Origin: Clostridium sp. CAG:413
GTDB lineage: Bacteria; Bacillota; Clostridia; Oscillospirales; Acutalibacteraceae
Reading direction: 5' to 3'
NCBI GenBank assembly: GCA_000431775.1
Contig: FR888186.1
Span: 1 to 22,658 of the forward strand
DNA: 22,658 nt
Position numbers and translations under genes: made by a program
Shown: one piece after another, positions 7,975 through 16,042 of the stretch
How positions within the stretch are numbered: the stretch's first letter is position 1
Layout: each line of letters begins with the position of its first letter
The notes under the pieces: generated by a model
Databases searched by the model: none
What the model saw: only the letters and a program-made list of their open reading frames with translations
What the model was told of the DNA's origin: nothing

Positions 7975-9411
7975 TTATTGCTTCGGGAAAACAACGTCAA
8001 AGAATTTGACATCGTAGCCCTTATCGGTCAGCTTCTGATAAACGCTGATATTATTAAACATGGTATAAACCGTGCCGACAAATCTGACGAACGCATTGAA
8101 CGGATTCGGGAACGCCTTGGTGTGGCCGCCCTGCTGCGAGGTCTTATTGATGGTGAAGCTGTTGAACTTCTCGCCGCTCTCGACGGTGTATGAGCTGACG
8201 GTGAGCGAATCCTCGGTGAAGTCGATGATATTATATATCTTCTCCTGCGTGAGGTAAGCGTAGCCGATATTGTCGCTCAGGCCGAGGGAATCCTCATCGT
8301 CGTTCCTCGGTCTGTTGATCGAGCCGGAGACCATATATACGGTGCCGTTCGGGTTGGTCAGCACGCCGTTCTGAGTCATGGGCGCAACGGTCTTGTTGCC
8401 GCGCAGGACGTTGGAGACGGTGTAGTAGTGGCTGTGACCGAGCAGGACAAGGTCGATATTGAATTCATCCGCCATGGGCCCCCAAAGGAGACGGAGCATC
8501 TTATTCTCGCTCTCTCTGTGAGGGATCCTGCCGCTGTAGAGGTCGTGATGCATCATCATAACCCTCCACTTGACATCGGGATTCTCTTTGACGGCGTTCT
8601 TGATGAAGGCATGATGATCCATGCCGCTACCGCTGTTGCTGTCCATAACGAGGAATAGCACGTCGCCCTTGACGAAATAATAGTCCGAGGTTATGTAGGA
8701 CGACTCATAGTTGCTCTTGCGCTCGTTGGGCATGAATTTGAAGGTCTTGTAGTCAACGCCCTTGCGGTCATGGTTGCCCGCCGCCGTGGCTATCGACATG
8801 CTTCTGCCCAAAGGAGTTGAGCTGAACGCCCTGTATTCGCTTTCGAGACCCTCGCTGGCCTGATCGCCCGCGGAGAGGATGAGAGAGATATCGGGATTTT
8901 TCAGCTTTGCGGAAGCTATCGTATTGTTGAAATTATACGCAGTCTCTTTGAGACCGTCGGGGTTATTTTCGTCATATGTGATATGGACGTCAGTCACATA
9001 CATGGCGGAGAAATCCTTGCTGTCACCGCCGCCGGTGGTGAAGGTGTATATAGCCGACTTATAGTCGCCGCTGAAGCACCTGTAGCTGTAGGTCGTATCA
9101 GCCTCAAGCCCGGTAACGGCAACTTTATTGACATAGCTGCCGCCGTAGGTGCGTGTGCTGGTGCCTTTGAACGCCTTGGTAAAGTTGATCGTATAGATCT
9201 CTACACGAGGCTCCGATTCGCTGTCGCTGTACCATGAGAAAAGGCGCTCGCTTTCATCCGAGCCGGGGAACACGTTGATGCCGGACTGCGACTCAGCGCT
9301 GCTCCACCATGCGTCCCATGCAACATCCGAAGCAAAGGTCGGGATCGCTGCGCTGACAATGATTATCGCCGCAAGCAGCAGGGAAAGCGCTCTTTTTGAG
9401 AGTGTTTTCAT
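7975..9411 (-). CDS. Secreted purple acid phosphatase-like metallophosphoesterase
   Basis: 478-residue exported phosphatase. A signal peptide (KRALSLLLAAIIIVSAAIPTFAS, cut after about residue 28) is followed by a fibronectin-III-like N-terminal domain typical of purple acid phosphatases (about 45-128, ending GLEADTTYSYRC and IYTFTTGG) and a calcineurin-type catalytic domain. Metal-binding motifs: Asp141-x-His143 (YVTDVHI), Gly-Asp183 (SAGDQ), Asn213-His214 (AGNHDRKG), His288-His289 (MMMHHD), and His326-x-His328 (LLGHSHYY), all intact. Substrate may be phosphomonoesters or diesters; the adjacent phosphodiesterase suggests phosphate scavenging from organic phosphate. GGAGG lies about ten bases before the ATG. 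The C terminus has an amphipathic/hydrophobic tail but no LPxTG signal. Confidence 0.92.
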   Translation of the reverse strand: MKTLSKRALSLLLAAIIIVSAAIPTFASDVAWDAWWSSAESQSGINVFPGSDESERLFSWYSDSESEPRVEIYTINFTKAFKGTSTRTYGGSYVNKVAVTGLEADTTYSYRCFSGDYKSAIYTFTTGGGDSKDFSAMYVTDVHITYDENNPDGLKETAYNFNNTIASAKLKNPDISLILSAGDQASEGLESEYRAFSSTPLGRSMSIATAAGNHDRKGVDYKTFKFMPNERKSNYESSYITSDYYFVKGDVLFLVMDSNSGSGMDHHAFIKNAVKENPDVKWRVMMMHHDLYSGRIPHRESENKMLRLLWGPMADEFNIDLVLLGHSHYYTVSNVLRGNKTVAPMTQNGVLTNPNGTVYMVSGSINRPRNDDEDSLGLSDNIGYAYLTQEKIYNIIDFTEDSLTVSSYTVESGEKFNSFTINKTSQQGGHTKAFPNPFNAFVRFVGTVYTMFNNISVYQKLTDKGYDVKFFDVVFPKQ

Positions 9412-9446
9412 TAAATAACTACCTCCAAAGTAAAATTTTCACTTAT

Positions 9447-9475
9447 ATTTTACCGCAAAATCATAAAAGTGTCAA
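9447..9475 (-). promoter_or_regulatory. Promoter of the phosphatase-GDPD unit
   Basis: On the minus strand: TTGACA (9470-9475), exactly 17 bp, TAAAAT (9447-9452). The -35 contains the TGA stop codon of the thiamine pyrophosphokinase gene (9472-9474), so promoter and upstream coding end share bases. No terminator is visible between the two genes, so readthrough from upstream is also possible. Confidence 0.8.
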
Positions 9476-10086
9476 GCGTTGAAAACGACAATCAACGTAC
9501 CTTGACTGACTTTAACAAGGCTGTCCGTGCCCGTGAATTCATTGCTGACTCCGATCGGGAAGCGGCTGCTGAGCGTTGCGTTATCGAGCGTGTATTTCAG
9601 CCCCTTGAGGGTCACTCCGAGGCATTCGTCGCTGAAGGCAAAGACGGAGATATAACCCTTGTGCGACTTATCAAAGCGCATTTCGCCGCAATGCAGAGCG
9701 GTCAATATCTGCTTCTCGGCAACGAAATCAGCCCTGTAGCCTCTCTCGACGAGAGAAGCGCAGAGCTGAATATTGGCAAGGGTATGGTCGAGGCGTCCGC
9801 CCGACCAGCCGTAGAATTTGAACTCGGTGTAACCCGCGGCGACGCCCGCTTCGGCGGCGGCATACATATCCGTCACGTCCTTCTCGGCGGGCAGCACGGT
9901 AACTTTGCCGCCCTCGGGGACGCTGCCGAGCGAGTCGAAATCGCCTATCACGGAGTCGGGATTTATACCCGCCGCACGCAGGTAACGCAGCCCCGCGTCG
10001 GCGGCAATGACCGTATCGCCCTCGTTTATTCGGATGTTGTCAAGCGGCGGGCAATCCCCCGCCCCGACGATATAGCAAACAGCCAT
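9472..10086 (-). CDS. thiN: Thiamine pyrophosphokinase
   Basis: Transfers pyrophosphate from ATP to thiamine to make the cofactor thiamine diphosphate. The 204 residues match the bacterial ThiN/TPK family. Motifs include IAADAGLRYL and VIGDFDSLGSVP (nucleotide and metal binding), PAEKDVTDMYAA, and FYGWSGGRLDHTLANIQ (thiamine binding). The C-terminal beta domain ends SNEFTGTDSLVKVSQGTLIVVF, matching the usual SNEF...V.V..G.L.V pattern. GGAGG lies upstream of the ATG at 10086. It starts only 23 bases after the lipoprotein stop, so it is probably in the TetR-MMPL operon although no functional link is obvious; IorA uses thiamine diphosphate but is in a separate unit. Confidence 0.95.
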   Translation of the reverse strand: MAVCYIVGAGDCPPLDNIRINEGDTVIAADAGLRYLRAAGINPDSVIGDFDSLGSVPEGGKVTVLPAEKDVTDMYAAAEAGVAAGYTEFKFYGWSGGRLDHTLANIQLCASLVERGYRADFVAEKQILTALHCGEMRFDKSHKGYISVFAFSDECLGVTLKGLKYTLDNATLSSRFPIGVSNEFTGTDSLVKVSQGTLIVVFNA

Positions 10087-10109
10087 TGCCTTACCTCCGC
10101 AAAATCATT

Positions 10110-11738
10110 TTATTTTGAGAATATCTTCTTGTACCACGGCTGAGCCTCGGTGGTCTCGGTATCGGTATTTGCCTCAACGGGAGCGGAAATGCTCTCGGTG
10201 GTGAGGATGAACGAAAGGCTGGTCTTCATGCCCTCGGCGCTCTTGGTGAAGAGGCCGTAATCCTTACCGTAATTGAGCCATTCCTGAACGAGAGCCACGA
10301 GCACATCGCCGTCGCTGACGAGATCACCGTATTTGCCGCCGAGACCTTTGAAATCATCAAGGTCGATGCTCTCGAGCAGCGTATTCACCATATCGGTGCC
10401 GTCGTCGCTGAGCAGCGCGACTATCGCGTTTATCTCCTTGGAGTTTGCGTTGAGAGTGTCGCTTATCTCGGAGAGGGTCTTCATCGTCTCGGGCAGATTG
10501 TCAAGCTCCGCCTTGACCTCGGGCTTTGCAAGATCGGCCTGCATCTCATTGAGCAGAGGCGAAACAGCTTCGAAGCCCTCCATGATGCCGGGCAGCTTAT
10601 TGAACAGCTTCTGCACGGTGGGGTCGGCAAGTATCTTGAGAGCATTCTGCACGTCGGGGTCATTTAGACTCTCAAGCAGGGTCTTTATCGCCTCCGCATT
10701 CTCGGGAGTGGCGTATTTGCCGAGCATCTTGACGAGATTCTGATTCTTCTTATAGACCTCAATGGTCTTGGTGAGGGTATTCATCAGCGTGGTGACCTTA
10801 TCTTTATCGGTTATCATGCTGTAGAGGAGCTTGTCGGGGTCGATCTTATTCAATGCATTCTGGAAAGTCTTGAGAGCCGCAAGAGTGCTCTTGAGGTCGT
10901 CGACCGTCTCGGGCGCCGCGATATCAAGGTTGAGCGAGGCTATGGGCAGAGCCGCGAAATAGAGGTTGCCGAGCGAGAAATTCTCGACCGTTGCGGTGAC
11001 GCTCGCTTCGCTGCCGATAACAAGGCCGCCGAGGTCGCCGAGATCCTTCTCGGAGAAACCGAGGCTCTCGGAGAAGCCGGGCATACCGGTGAATACCACT
11101 ATCTCCTTGGAGCCGTCGCCGATGGACTGGCCGTTCTTGACCGTAACGCCCGAGAAAGTGCCCTCGGGCAGGACCATGCCGCCGACAACGAGCATGGGCA
11201 GATATACCTTATGCTTCTTGCCGTTGACAAAGCCGTCCTTGGAGGCATTGTTTATCATCTTAATGTCTATCTTGACTTCACCGCTCTTGCCCGCAAGATC
11301 CTCGGGCTTTATTTCTTTGCCGTCAAGGTAGTATTTAAGCTGCACGGAGATGGGCAGCTCTCTGTCGGTAGTGCCGCTGTAATAAAGGTCGGTGTCGGGC
11401 ATATTCCAACGCAGTTTCTCGCCGTCGGTGACGGGAGTTACCTTGCTCTTGACGTTGGTTATATTTTCAAGGTCGCTCATATCGTCGACATAGACCTCGT
11501 TTTTATCGGTATGGAGCCAGTCGCTGACGCTGACCTTGCTGACATCGCCGTTTGCCTTGAGGTTGACATAGACCGTCTCGGTCTTGGTAACGCTGCCGGC
11601 GGCGGTATCGTAGCTCGGCTGGATATATTCATCCTGCCCGTCGTTTGTAGTGGTCGTATCGTCGCCCTTACCTGAGCAGGCGGTGCACAGGAGCATCATT
11701 GCGGCAAGGAGCAGAGCGATTATTCTTTTAGCTTTCAT
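10110..11738 (-). CDS. Lipoprotein with long helical domain, partner of the MMPL transporter
   Basis: 542 residues, no function I can name. The signal peptide ends in a lipobox (LLCTAC, lipidated Cys21), so the protein is tethered outside the cell. A Thr/Asp-rich linker is followed by a beta-rich region (about 45-260, starting KTETVYVNLKANGDVSKVSV), then a long helical stretch (about 270-470) of short amphipathic helices resembling a coiled-coil or armadillo-like rod (for example NDPDVQNALKILADPTVQKLFNKLP), and a disordered acidic tail ending in WYKKIFSK. The start codon overlaps the MMPL stop by eleven bases and has AGGGGG nine bases upstream, so it is translated with the transporter. A role as the extracytoplasmic adaptor of that transporter is inference. 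Confidence 0.75.
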   Translation of the reverse strand: MKAKRIIALLLAAMMLLCTACSGKGDDTTTTNDGQDEYIQPSYDTAAGSVTKTETVYVNLKANGDVSKVSVSDWLHTDKNEVYVDDMSDLENITNVKSKVTPVTDGEKLRWNMPDTDLYYSGTTDRELPISVQLKYYLDGKEIKPEDLAGKSGEVKIDIKMINNASKDGFVNGKKHKVYLPMLVVGGMVLPEGTFSGVTVKNGQSIGDGSKEIVVFTGMPGFSESLGFSEKDLGDLGGLVIGSEASVTATVENFSLGNLYFAALPIASLNLDIAAPETVDDLKSTLAALKTFQNALNKIDPDKLLYSMITDKDKVTTLMNTLTKTIEVYKKNQNLVKMLGKYATPENAEAIKTLLESLNDPDVQNALKILADPTVQKLFNKLPGIMEGFEAVSPLLNEMQADLAKPEVKAELDNLPETMKTLSEISDTLNANSKEINAIVALLSDDGTDMVNTLLESIDLDDFKGLGGKYGDLVSDGDVLVALVQEWLNYGKDYGLFTKSAEGMKTSLSFILTTESISAPVEANTDTETTEAQPWYKKIFSK

Positions 11739-13836
11739 GGACCGTTTCCCCCTTAGTTATCCATTTATAAGATGTTTTGTTGATTATCTTCTCACACAGG
11801 CACAGCAACGCAGGCATGAACACCATGATGATTATTGCGCTTATGACCGCGCCTCTCGCAAGCATGGCGCATATGCTCTTGACAATGTTGACATTGCAAA
11901 TGAGATACACACCGAACGTCGCGCAGAAGAAGACGAGCGCGCTCTGGAATATCGAGCGGCTGGAGGCCTTTGCGGCGTCCCTTATGGCGTCGATCCTGTC
12001 TTTGCCGTTGTTGAGCTCTTCTTTATATCTCGAGGTCATCAATATTGCGTAGTCGACCGTGGCGCCGAGCTGGACGCAGCTGATGATCGTGGGAGCGATG
12101 AACGGTATCTCCGCCCCGGTTATCAGCGAGCAGGCCTCGTTTATCAGTATTGCAAGCTCTATCGAAGCAACAAGTATCACGGGGATGCTTATCGACTTGA
12201 AGCAGATAGCTATGAGGATGAATATTGCGGCTATCGAGATGATACCCGTTATCACGAAGTCGCGGCTGGTGACCGAGATAAGGTCCTTACTCAGCGCGCC
12301 CTCGCCGGTGATATAACCCGTCGGGTCATATTTTGCGAGTATGCCGAGCAGCGTATCTATCTGGGCGTTGCCCTCATCGGTGGCCGTGCCGTAAACGGAG
12401 TTTATCATCATCAGCCTGTATCCGCCCTTCTGGCAGATCTCCTTTATCTGGTCGGGGATAATGCTCTCGCTTATTGCGGCGCCGAGGAAGGAATTCAGGG
12501 CGATGACGTTTGAAACGCCGTCGACTTCCTCAAACTCCGTGACCATCTGAGCCACCTGATAGGCGGGCACATCCTCGTCAACAATAACGAAATGGGTCGT
12601 CGCCATGTTGAACTCCGTCTTGAGCTTTGCGAGGGACGAGACGGAAGCCATATCCTCGGGCAGAGCCTTGGTGAAGTCGTAATACATATTGACGTGATTC
12701 TTCATTACATATGAAGGTATAACAAGAAGAATAAAGACTATCGCGAGCACCTTTCTGTGCTTGACGCTGAAGTCTGAGAGCTTGTTGAAGCTCGGCACAT
12801 GGGGCTTATGCTTGAAGCGGTGGATGGGCGTGTCAAACATCAGCAGCATTGCGGGCAGGACGACTACAACGCTTGCAACGCCGAGCACGACGCCCTTCGA
12901 CATGACGATACCGATATCAAGGCCAAGCGTGAAGCTCATGAAGCAAAGGGCAAGGAAGCCGAAAACCGTGGTCAGCGAGCTGCCCGCAAGCGAAATGAAG
13001 GTCTTTGATATCGCCTTGGACATTGCTTCTTTTTTTCCGTTCTTATCGGATCTGTCGACCTTTTTAAGCTCCTCCTCGTATCTGTCCATGAGGAATACCG
13101 AGTAATCCATCGTAACGCCGAGCTGAAGTATCGCGGCAATACTCTGAGTAATGTATGAAATGCTGCCGAGGAAGATATTGGTGCCCATATTATAAATAAC
13201 AGCGTAGCCGAGGGCAAACAGAAGCACGAAGGGCAGCACATATGAGCTCATCGTGAACGACAGGGCGACAAGCGCAAGGGCAACGGCGATAACGATATAT
13301 ATCGGTGCCTCCTTGTCAACAAGGTTCTTGGTATCCGCCATTATGGCTGACATACCGCTCATGAAGCACTGCTTATTCATAATTGACTTAATCTGCTTTA
13401 TTGCCGACATTGTCTCGGCGGAGGCGCTCTCATTCTCAAACTGCACCATGAGCATGGTCGCGGTACCGTCCGAGGAATAGAAGATGTCGGTGAGCACATC
13501 GGGGAGCATCGACTGCGGGATGCTGATATCAGCGATGGTATCAGTCCATGTGACGCTCTTGACACCGTCCACATCGGCTATTTTTTGCTTTATTTGGGCG
13601 ACATCCTTCGCCTCCATATCCTCGACCACTATGAAAGCGTTGGCGGAATTGCCGAACACCTCGTCGAGGATGACCTCGCCCTTGACGGAATCCAGATCCT
13701 CCGGCAAATAGGAGAGGATATCATAGTTTATCTTGGTGCCGACATAGCCGAGCAGGCTCGGTATCAGCAGCAGGGTAGCTATGAGAAGGATCGTCTTTGG
13801 GTGGTAGGCGATGAATTTTGACATTTTTTCAATCAT
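11728..13836 (-). CDS. MMPL/RND family transporter
   Basis: 702-residue membrane exporter of the RND superfamily (MMPL/HAE3/YdfJ-like), predicted to move lipids or drugs using the proton gradient. Two repeats each have one membrane helix, a large outside loop, then five helices: the first begins about residue 14 (TILLIATLLLIPSLLGYVG), the second near KVLAIVFILLVIPSYVM. The family motif occurs twice, TMDYSVFLMDRYEEEL and TVDYAILMTSRYKEEL, each with the membrane Asp. I chose the ATG at 13836, because AAGGAG (13848-13853) precedes it and because it forms an ATGA overlap with the tetR stop; the open frame continues to 13881. Expression is probably controlled by the TetR protein. Substrate unknown. 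Confidence 0.9.
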   Translation of the reverse strand: MIEKMSKFIAYHPKTILLIATLLLIPSLLGYVGTKINYDILSYLPEDLDSVKGEVILDEVFGNSANAFIVVEDMEAKDVAQIKQKIADVDGVKSVTWTDTIADISIPQSMLPDVLTDIFYSSDGTATMLMVQFENESASAETMSAIKQIKSIMNKQCFMSGMSAIMADTKNLVDKEAPIYIVIAVALALVALSFTMSSYVLPFVLLFALGYAVIYNMGTNIFLGSISYITQSIAAILQLGVTMDYSVFLMDRYEEELKKVDRSDKNGKKEAMSKAISKTFISLAGSSLTTVFGFLALCFMSFTLGLDIGIVMSKGVVLGVASVVVVLPAMLLMFDTPIHRFKHKPHVPSFNKLSDFSVKHRKVLAIVFILLVIPSYVMKNHVNMYYDFTKALPEDMASVSSLAKLKTEFNMATTHFVIVDEDVPAYQVAQMVTEFEEVDGVSNVIALNSFLGAAISESIIPDQIKEICQKGGYRLMMINSVYGTATDEGNAQIDTLLGILAKYDPTGYITGEGALSKDLISVTSRDFVITGIISIAAIFILIAICFKSISIPVILVASIELAILINEACSLITGAEIPFIAPTIISCVQLGATVDYAILMTSRYKEELNNGKDRIDAIRDAAKASSRSIFQSALVFFCATFGVYLICNVNIVKSICAMLARGAVISAIIIMVFMPALLCLCEKIINKTSYKWITKGETVHES

Positions 13837-14432
13837 ATTTCCCTGTTCTCCTTTCTCAGCAGGTTCCTGACGGTTTCGCACAGGAAGCCTCTTATTTCAT
13901 CAATACCGTATGGGCTGCCGAGGATTATTGCGTTGCAGCAGGTGGAGCCGGTAAGCTCGGCGATAAGATAGAGCGCCTTGCCCGCCTCCTCGGCAGTGTA
14001 GCCGCGCTTCTCAAGCTCGCCCTCCATCATCAGCACTGCGCTGCGAATGGCGGGGTCGTCGCCGCCTATCAGCTTGCGGAAGCAATATGCCAGATTCTTT
14101 TGAAGCAACGCCGTAAACTCACGGTTGGCGGCGAGGAAGTCGATGATGTTATTCACAAGCATCAGCATCTTATCCTCAAAATCCGCATCTTCATCGGCAA
14201 AAGCAGCCTCATAAGCCTTGATAAAAGCGCTGCCGCTCTTGTGGGCGACAAGCTGATTGAGCAGATCGTATTTATCCTTAAAATAAAGATAAAACGTGCC
14301 CTTTGCCACCCCCGCGCCCTTGACCACGTCGTCAACTGCGGTGGAATTCACGCTCTTATCGAGAAAAAGCTCAAACGCCGACTCCAGCAATCGCTTCTTT
14401 TTATCGGTTTTGTTGTCATTCACGCTGGGCAT
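13833..14432 (-). CDS. TetR family transcriptional regulator
   Basis: 199-residue DNA-binding repressor. The N-terminal helix-turn-helix is clear (RLLESAFELFLDKSVNSTAVDDVVKGAGVAKGTFYLYFKDKYDLL, about residues 14-58); the C-terminal part is a helical ligand-binding domain with no family I recognise. The start at 14432 was chosen over the open frame to 14513 because GAGGTG precedes it at normal spacing and because the longer version would read through the promoter and operators. It overlaps the MMPL start by ATGA. Two related operator sites flank its own promoter, so autoregulation of the whole operon is likely, with relief when a substrate of the transporter binds. Confidence 0.93.
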   Translation of the reverse strand: MPSVNDNKTDKKKRLLESAFELFLDKSVNSTAVDDVVKGAGVAKGTFYLYFKDKYDLLNQLVAHKSGSAFIKAYEAAFADEDADFEDKMLMLVNNIIDFLAANREFTALLQKNLAYCFRKLIGGDDPAIRSAVLMMEGELEKRGYTAEEAGKALYLIAELTGSTCCNAIILGSPYGIDEIRGFLCETVRNLLRKENREI

Positions 14433-14463
14433 CACGCCGCACCTCGGTATCGAAATATACTCA

Positions 14464-14482
14464 AAATGACCATTGGTCATTT
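14464..14482 (-). promoter_or_regulatory. TetR operator O1 (perfect palindrome)
   Basis: AAATGACCA-T-TGGTCATTT, a perfect 9+1+9 palindrome just downstream of the -10 of the tetR promoter, where a bound repressor would block initiation. Confidence 0.75.
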
Positions 14483-14491
14483 CCGCACAAA

Positions 14492-14520
14492 ATAATACAT
14501 CAAAAATGACCAACAGTCAA
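14492..14520 (-). promoter_or_regulatory. Promoter of the TetR-MMPL-lipoprotein-thiN operon
   Basis: Minus strand: TTGACT (14515-14520), 17-bp spacer, TATTAT (14492-14497). The -35 lies inside operator O2 and O1 follows the -10, so both repressor sites overlap the RNA polymerase footprint. Confidence 0.8.
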
Positions 14521-14522
14521 TA
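14504..14522 (-). promoter_or_regulatory. TetR operator O2 (imperfect copy)
   Basis: The left half AAATGACCA is identical to O1; the right half keeps GTCA only. Its centre is 40 bp from that of O1 (14473 to 14513), about four helical turns, so two dimers could bind the same DNA face. Confidence 0.6.
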
Positions 14523-14560
14523 TTATGCCGCACGAATTAACAAATTGTTAAAAATCATTG

Positions 14561-14600
14561 AAAAAAACAAAAAAATGCTGCCGCAAAAAAGCGACAGCAT
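14561..14600 (-). terminator. Terminator of the second metallophosphatase
   Basis: On the minus strand: ATGCTGTCGC, a T6 loop, GCGGCAGCAT (14575-14600, one G-U pair), then a T-rich run through 14561. On the plus strand the same stem has a C-A mismatch, so it is oriented for the minus-strand gene ending at 14611. Confidence 0.85.
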
Positions 14601-14610
14601 CTGATGATTT

Positions 14611-15873
14611 TTATGCAAATTTGCTGAGATAGCCGAGAACCTTGAAGATCGGGGATGCGGCCCTGCCGAGGGTCTTGGCGACCTCGCCGAAGAACATCTG
14701 GATCTTTGCGAAGGTCGGGTTGATGCCCACATCGGCAGCGAAGGTCTCATCCGCAATAGCGGCGTCATTAACCGTGACGATCCTGCTGGTGAAGGTGCTC
14801 GTGTTCTTCTCATTGATAGTGATAAGGCGGCTGCCTCTGACGAGGTCATTGCCGTAGGAGTGGTAAGTTGCGCCGGGGGTGTTGATTATCCACACGCCGT
14901 CACGCTCGGTCTCATAGCTGTTGACATGATCGTGGCCGGAGAATATACCGAGCACGTTGCCCTGCTTGACCATTGCGTCAAACTGACCGCAGTTGTAGTA
15001 ACCCGGGCAGGGATATTCAAAGAGCTGACCGGTGAAGTTCTCGGTCTTGGGCAGGAATGAATAGTGCTTGCCGTTAAAGTTCCTGCCGAGCTCGCCGAGG
15101 TCAAATATTGATTCATAGAAAAGGTTGTCATAGACGTCGCCGACAACGATATGCTGGAAAGCAAGTGACTTGACCTGCTCACCGGCGAGCTTGTCGAGAG
15201 CCGCGCTCTTCTCCTGATACCAAGCTATCTGATCCTCTCTGACGCAGTCATAGCCGACCTTCTTGCCGTTCTCGTCTGCGGCATAGCTGCCCGAATCGAA
15301 CATCCAAAGATTGAACTTGATCTTATTGGAATCCGAAGCGAGAATGGGGAGATTGTGTGTGCCGACGCCGTGAAGCGAGGGAACCTCGTCATAAGCGAGA
15401 CAATAGCCCTTGCCGTACTTCTGATAGAGACCGAGGAGATGCTCCTTGACCTTGCCCTGACCAACGGGGTCAATATCTATGCCGTCAACATACTGATGGT
15501 CATGGTTGCCGAAAACAAAGGTGAAATAGGTCTTGTTCTCAACAAAGACAGAGACAAGCTGCTCAATTGAGCGCTCAATATTCACCGCAGGATCCTGATT
15601 TTCTTCGCCTTCGATTTCCTTGCCGACGCAATTGTCACCGCCGAGGATGACAATGTCGGGCTTGTAGGTCTTAAGCATATAATCAATATACTTAAGCATC
15701 TTCTCGCTGGTGGGATAGCCGTCCTGCGTATCCGTCAGGTGCATGATGGTGAATTCACCGTTCTCATTGAATCTGAGAACGCCGTTCGCGTCATCGGCAT
15801 AAACGCCGACGGCAAATGCCGCGCTCATTGCGATGCAAAGAGCGAGGACGACTGAGAGAATGCGTTTCTTCAT
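14611..15873 (-). CDS. Secreted calcineurin-like metallophosphatase
   Basis: 420-residue exported phosphoesterase. Signal peptide KKRILSVVLALCIAMSAAFAVGVYA is followed directly by the catalytic domain, without the fibronectin-like domain of the phosphatase at 7975-9411. Motifs: LTDTQD (Asp48, with Gln50 where most families have the His of D-x-H), LGGDN (Asp80, Asn81), FGNHDHQ (Asn123, His124), FQHIVVGD (His241) and FSGHDH (His314, His316). The Gln variant also occurs in Dcr2/PAP29-like phosphatases, which it resembles. I chose the ATG at 15873 because GGAGG (15882-15886) lies eight bases upstream. It is monocistronic between a promoter at 15912-15940 and its own terminator, and is divergent from the zinc regulator. 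Confidence 0.9.
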   Translation of the reverse strand: MKKRILSVVLALCIAMSAAFAVGVYADDANGVLRFNENGEFTIMHLTDTQDGYPTSEKMLKYIDYMLKTYKPDIVILGGDNCVGKEIEGEENQDPAVNIERSIEQLVSVFVENKTYFTFVFGNHDHQYVDGIDIDPVGQGKVKEHLLGLYQKYGKGYCLAYDEVPSLHGVGTHNLPILASDSNKIKFNLWMFDSGSYAADENGKKVGYDCVREDQIAWYQEKSAALDKLAGEQVKSLAFQHIVVGDVYDNLFYESIFDLGELGRNFNGKHYSFLPKTENFTGQLFEYPCPGYYNCGQFDAMVKQGNVLGIFSGHDHVNSYETERDGVWIINTPGATYHSYGNDLVRGSRLITINEKNTSTFTSRIVTVNDAAIADETFAADVGINPTFAKIQMFFGEVAKTLGRAASPIFKVLGYLSKFA

Positions 15874-15911
15874 CGTTATTTCCTCCAAAAAATTTGTTAA
15901 GATGATATGAT

Positions 15912-15940
15912 ATTTTATACCTTTTAGCGATAAAAGTCAA
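15912..15940 (-). promoter_or_regulatory. Promoter of the second metallophosphatase
   Basis: Minus strand: TTGACT (15935-15940), 17 bp, TAAAAT (15912-15917). The upstream Fur-family box begins 25 bp behind the -35, so the metal regulator could affect this promoter too. Confidence 0.75.
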
Positions 15941-15964
15941 GGAAAAACGGGAAATTTTAAAATT

Positions 15965-15979
15965 CGATAGTAATTCTCA
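15965..15979. promoter_or_regulatory. Fur-family (Zur-type) box 1
   Basis: CGATAGT-A-ATTCTCA, a 7-1-7 pseudo-palindrome like the Fur/Zur consensus TGATAAT-N-ATTATCA. It lies eight bp upstream of the -35 of the zur promoter and is part of a near-identical 20-bp repeat with box 2. Confidence 0.6.
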
Positions 15980-15987
15980 AATTCCGC

Positions 15988-16015
15988 TTGACATTTAGGA
16001 ATTAAGGGATATAAT
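15988..16015 (+). promoter_or_regulatory. Promoter of the zur-znuACB operon
   Basis: TTGACA (15988-15993), 16-bp spacer, TATAAT (16010-16015): both hexamers are full consensus. Box 1 lies upstream and box 2 lies just after the expected start site. A promoter this strong fits a system held in check by a repressor. Confidence 0.85.
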
Positions 16016-16027
16016 AATATAGTAATT

Positions 16028-16042
16028 TGATAGTAATTCTCA
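16028..16042. promoter_or_regulatory. Fur-family (Zur-type) box 2
   Basis: TGATAGT-A-ATTCTCA; the half-sites match as inverted repeats at five of seven positions. It sits at about +6 to +20 relative to the expected start, just before the ribosome site, and is 63 bp (six helical turns) from box 1. Confidence 0.65.

Noticed and set aside
9469..10143. 224-codon plus-strand frame across the thiN region
   Set aside because: Antisense to thiN, whose motifs are unmistakable; no ribosome site or family motif.
11650..12513. 287-codon plus-strand frame opposite the MMPL gene
   Set aside because: Shadow of the transporter reading frame; Tyr/Asp-rich composition typical of reversed membrane-protein codons.
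13818..14495. 225-codon plus-strand frame opposite tetR
   Set aside because: Covers the TetR helix-turn-helix gene, its operators and its promoter in antisense; no independent support.
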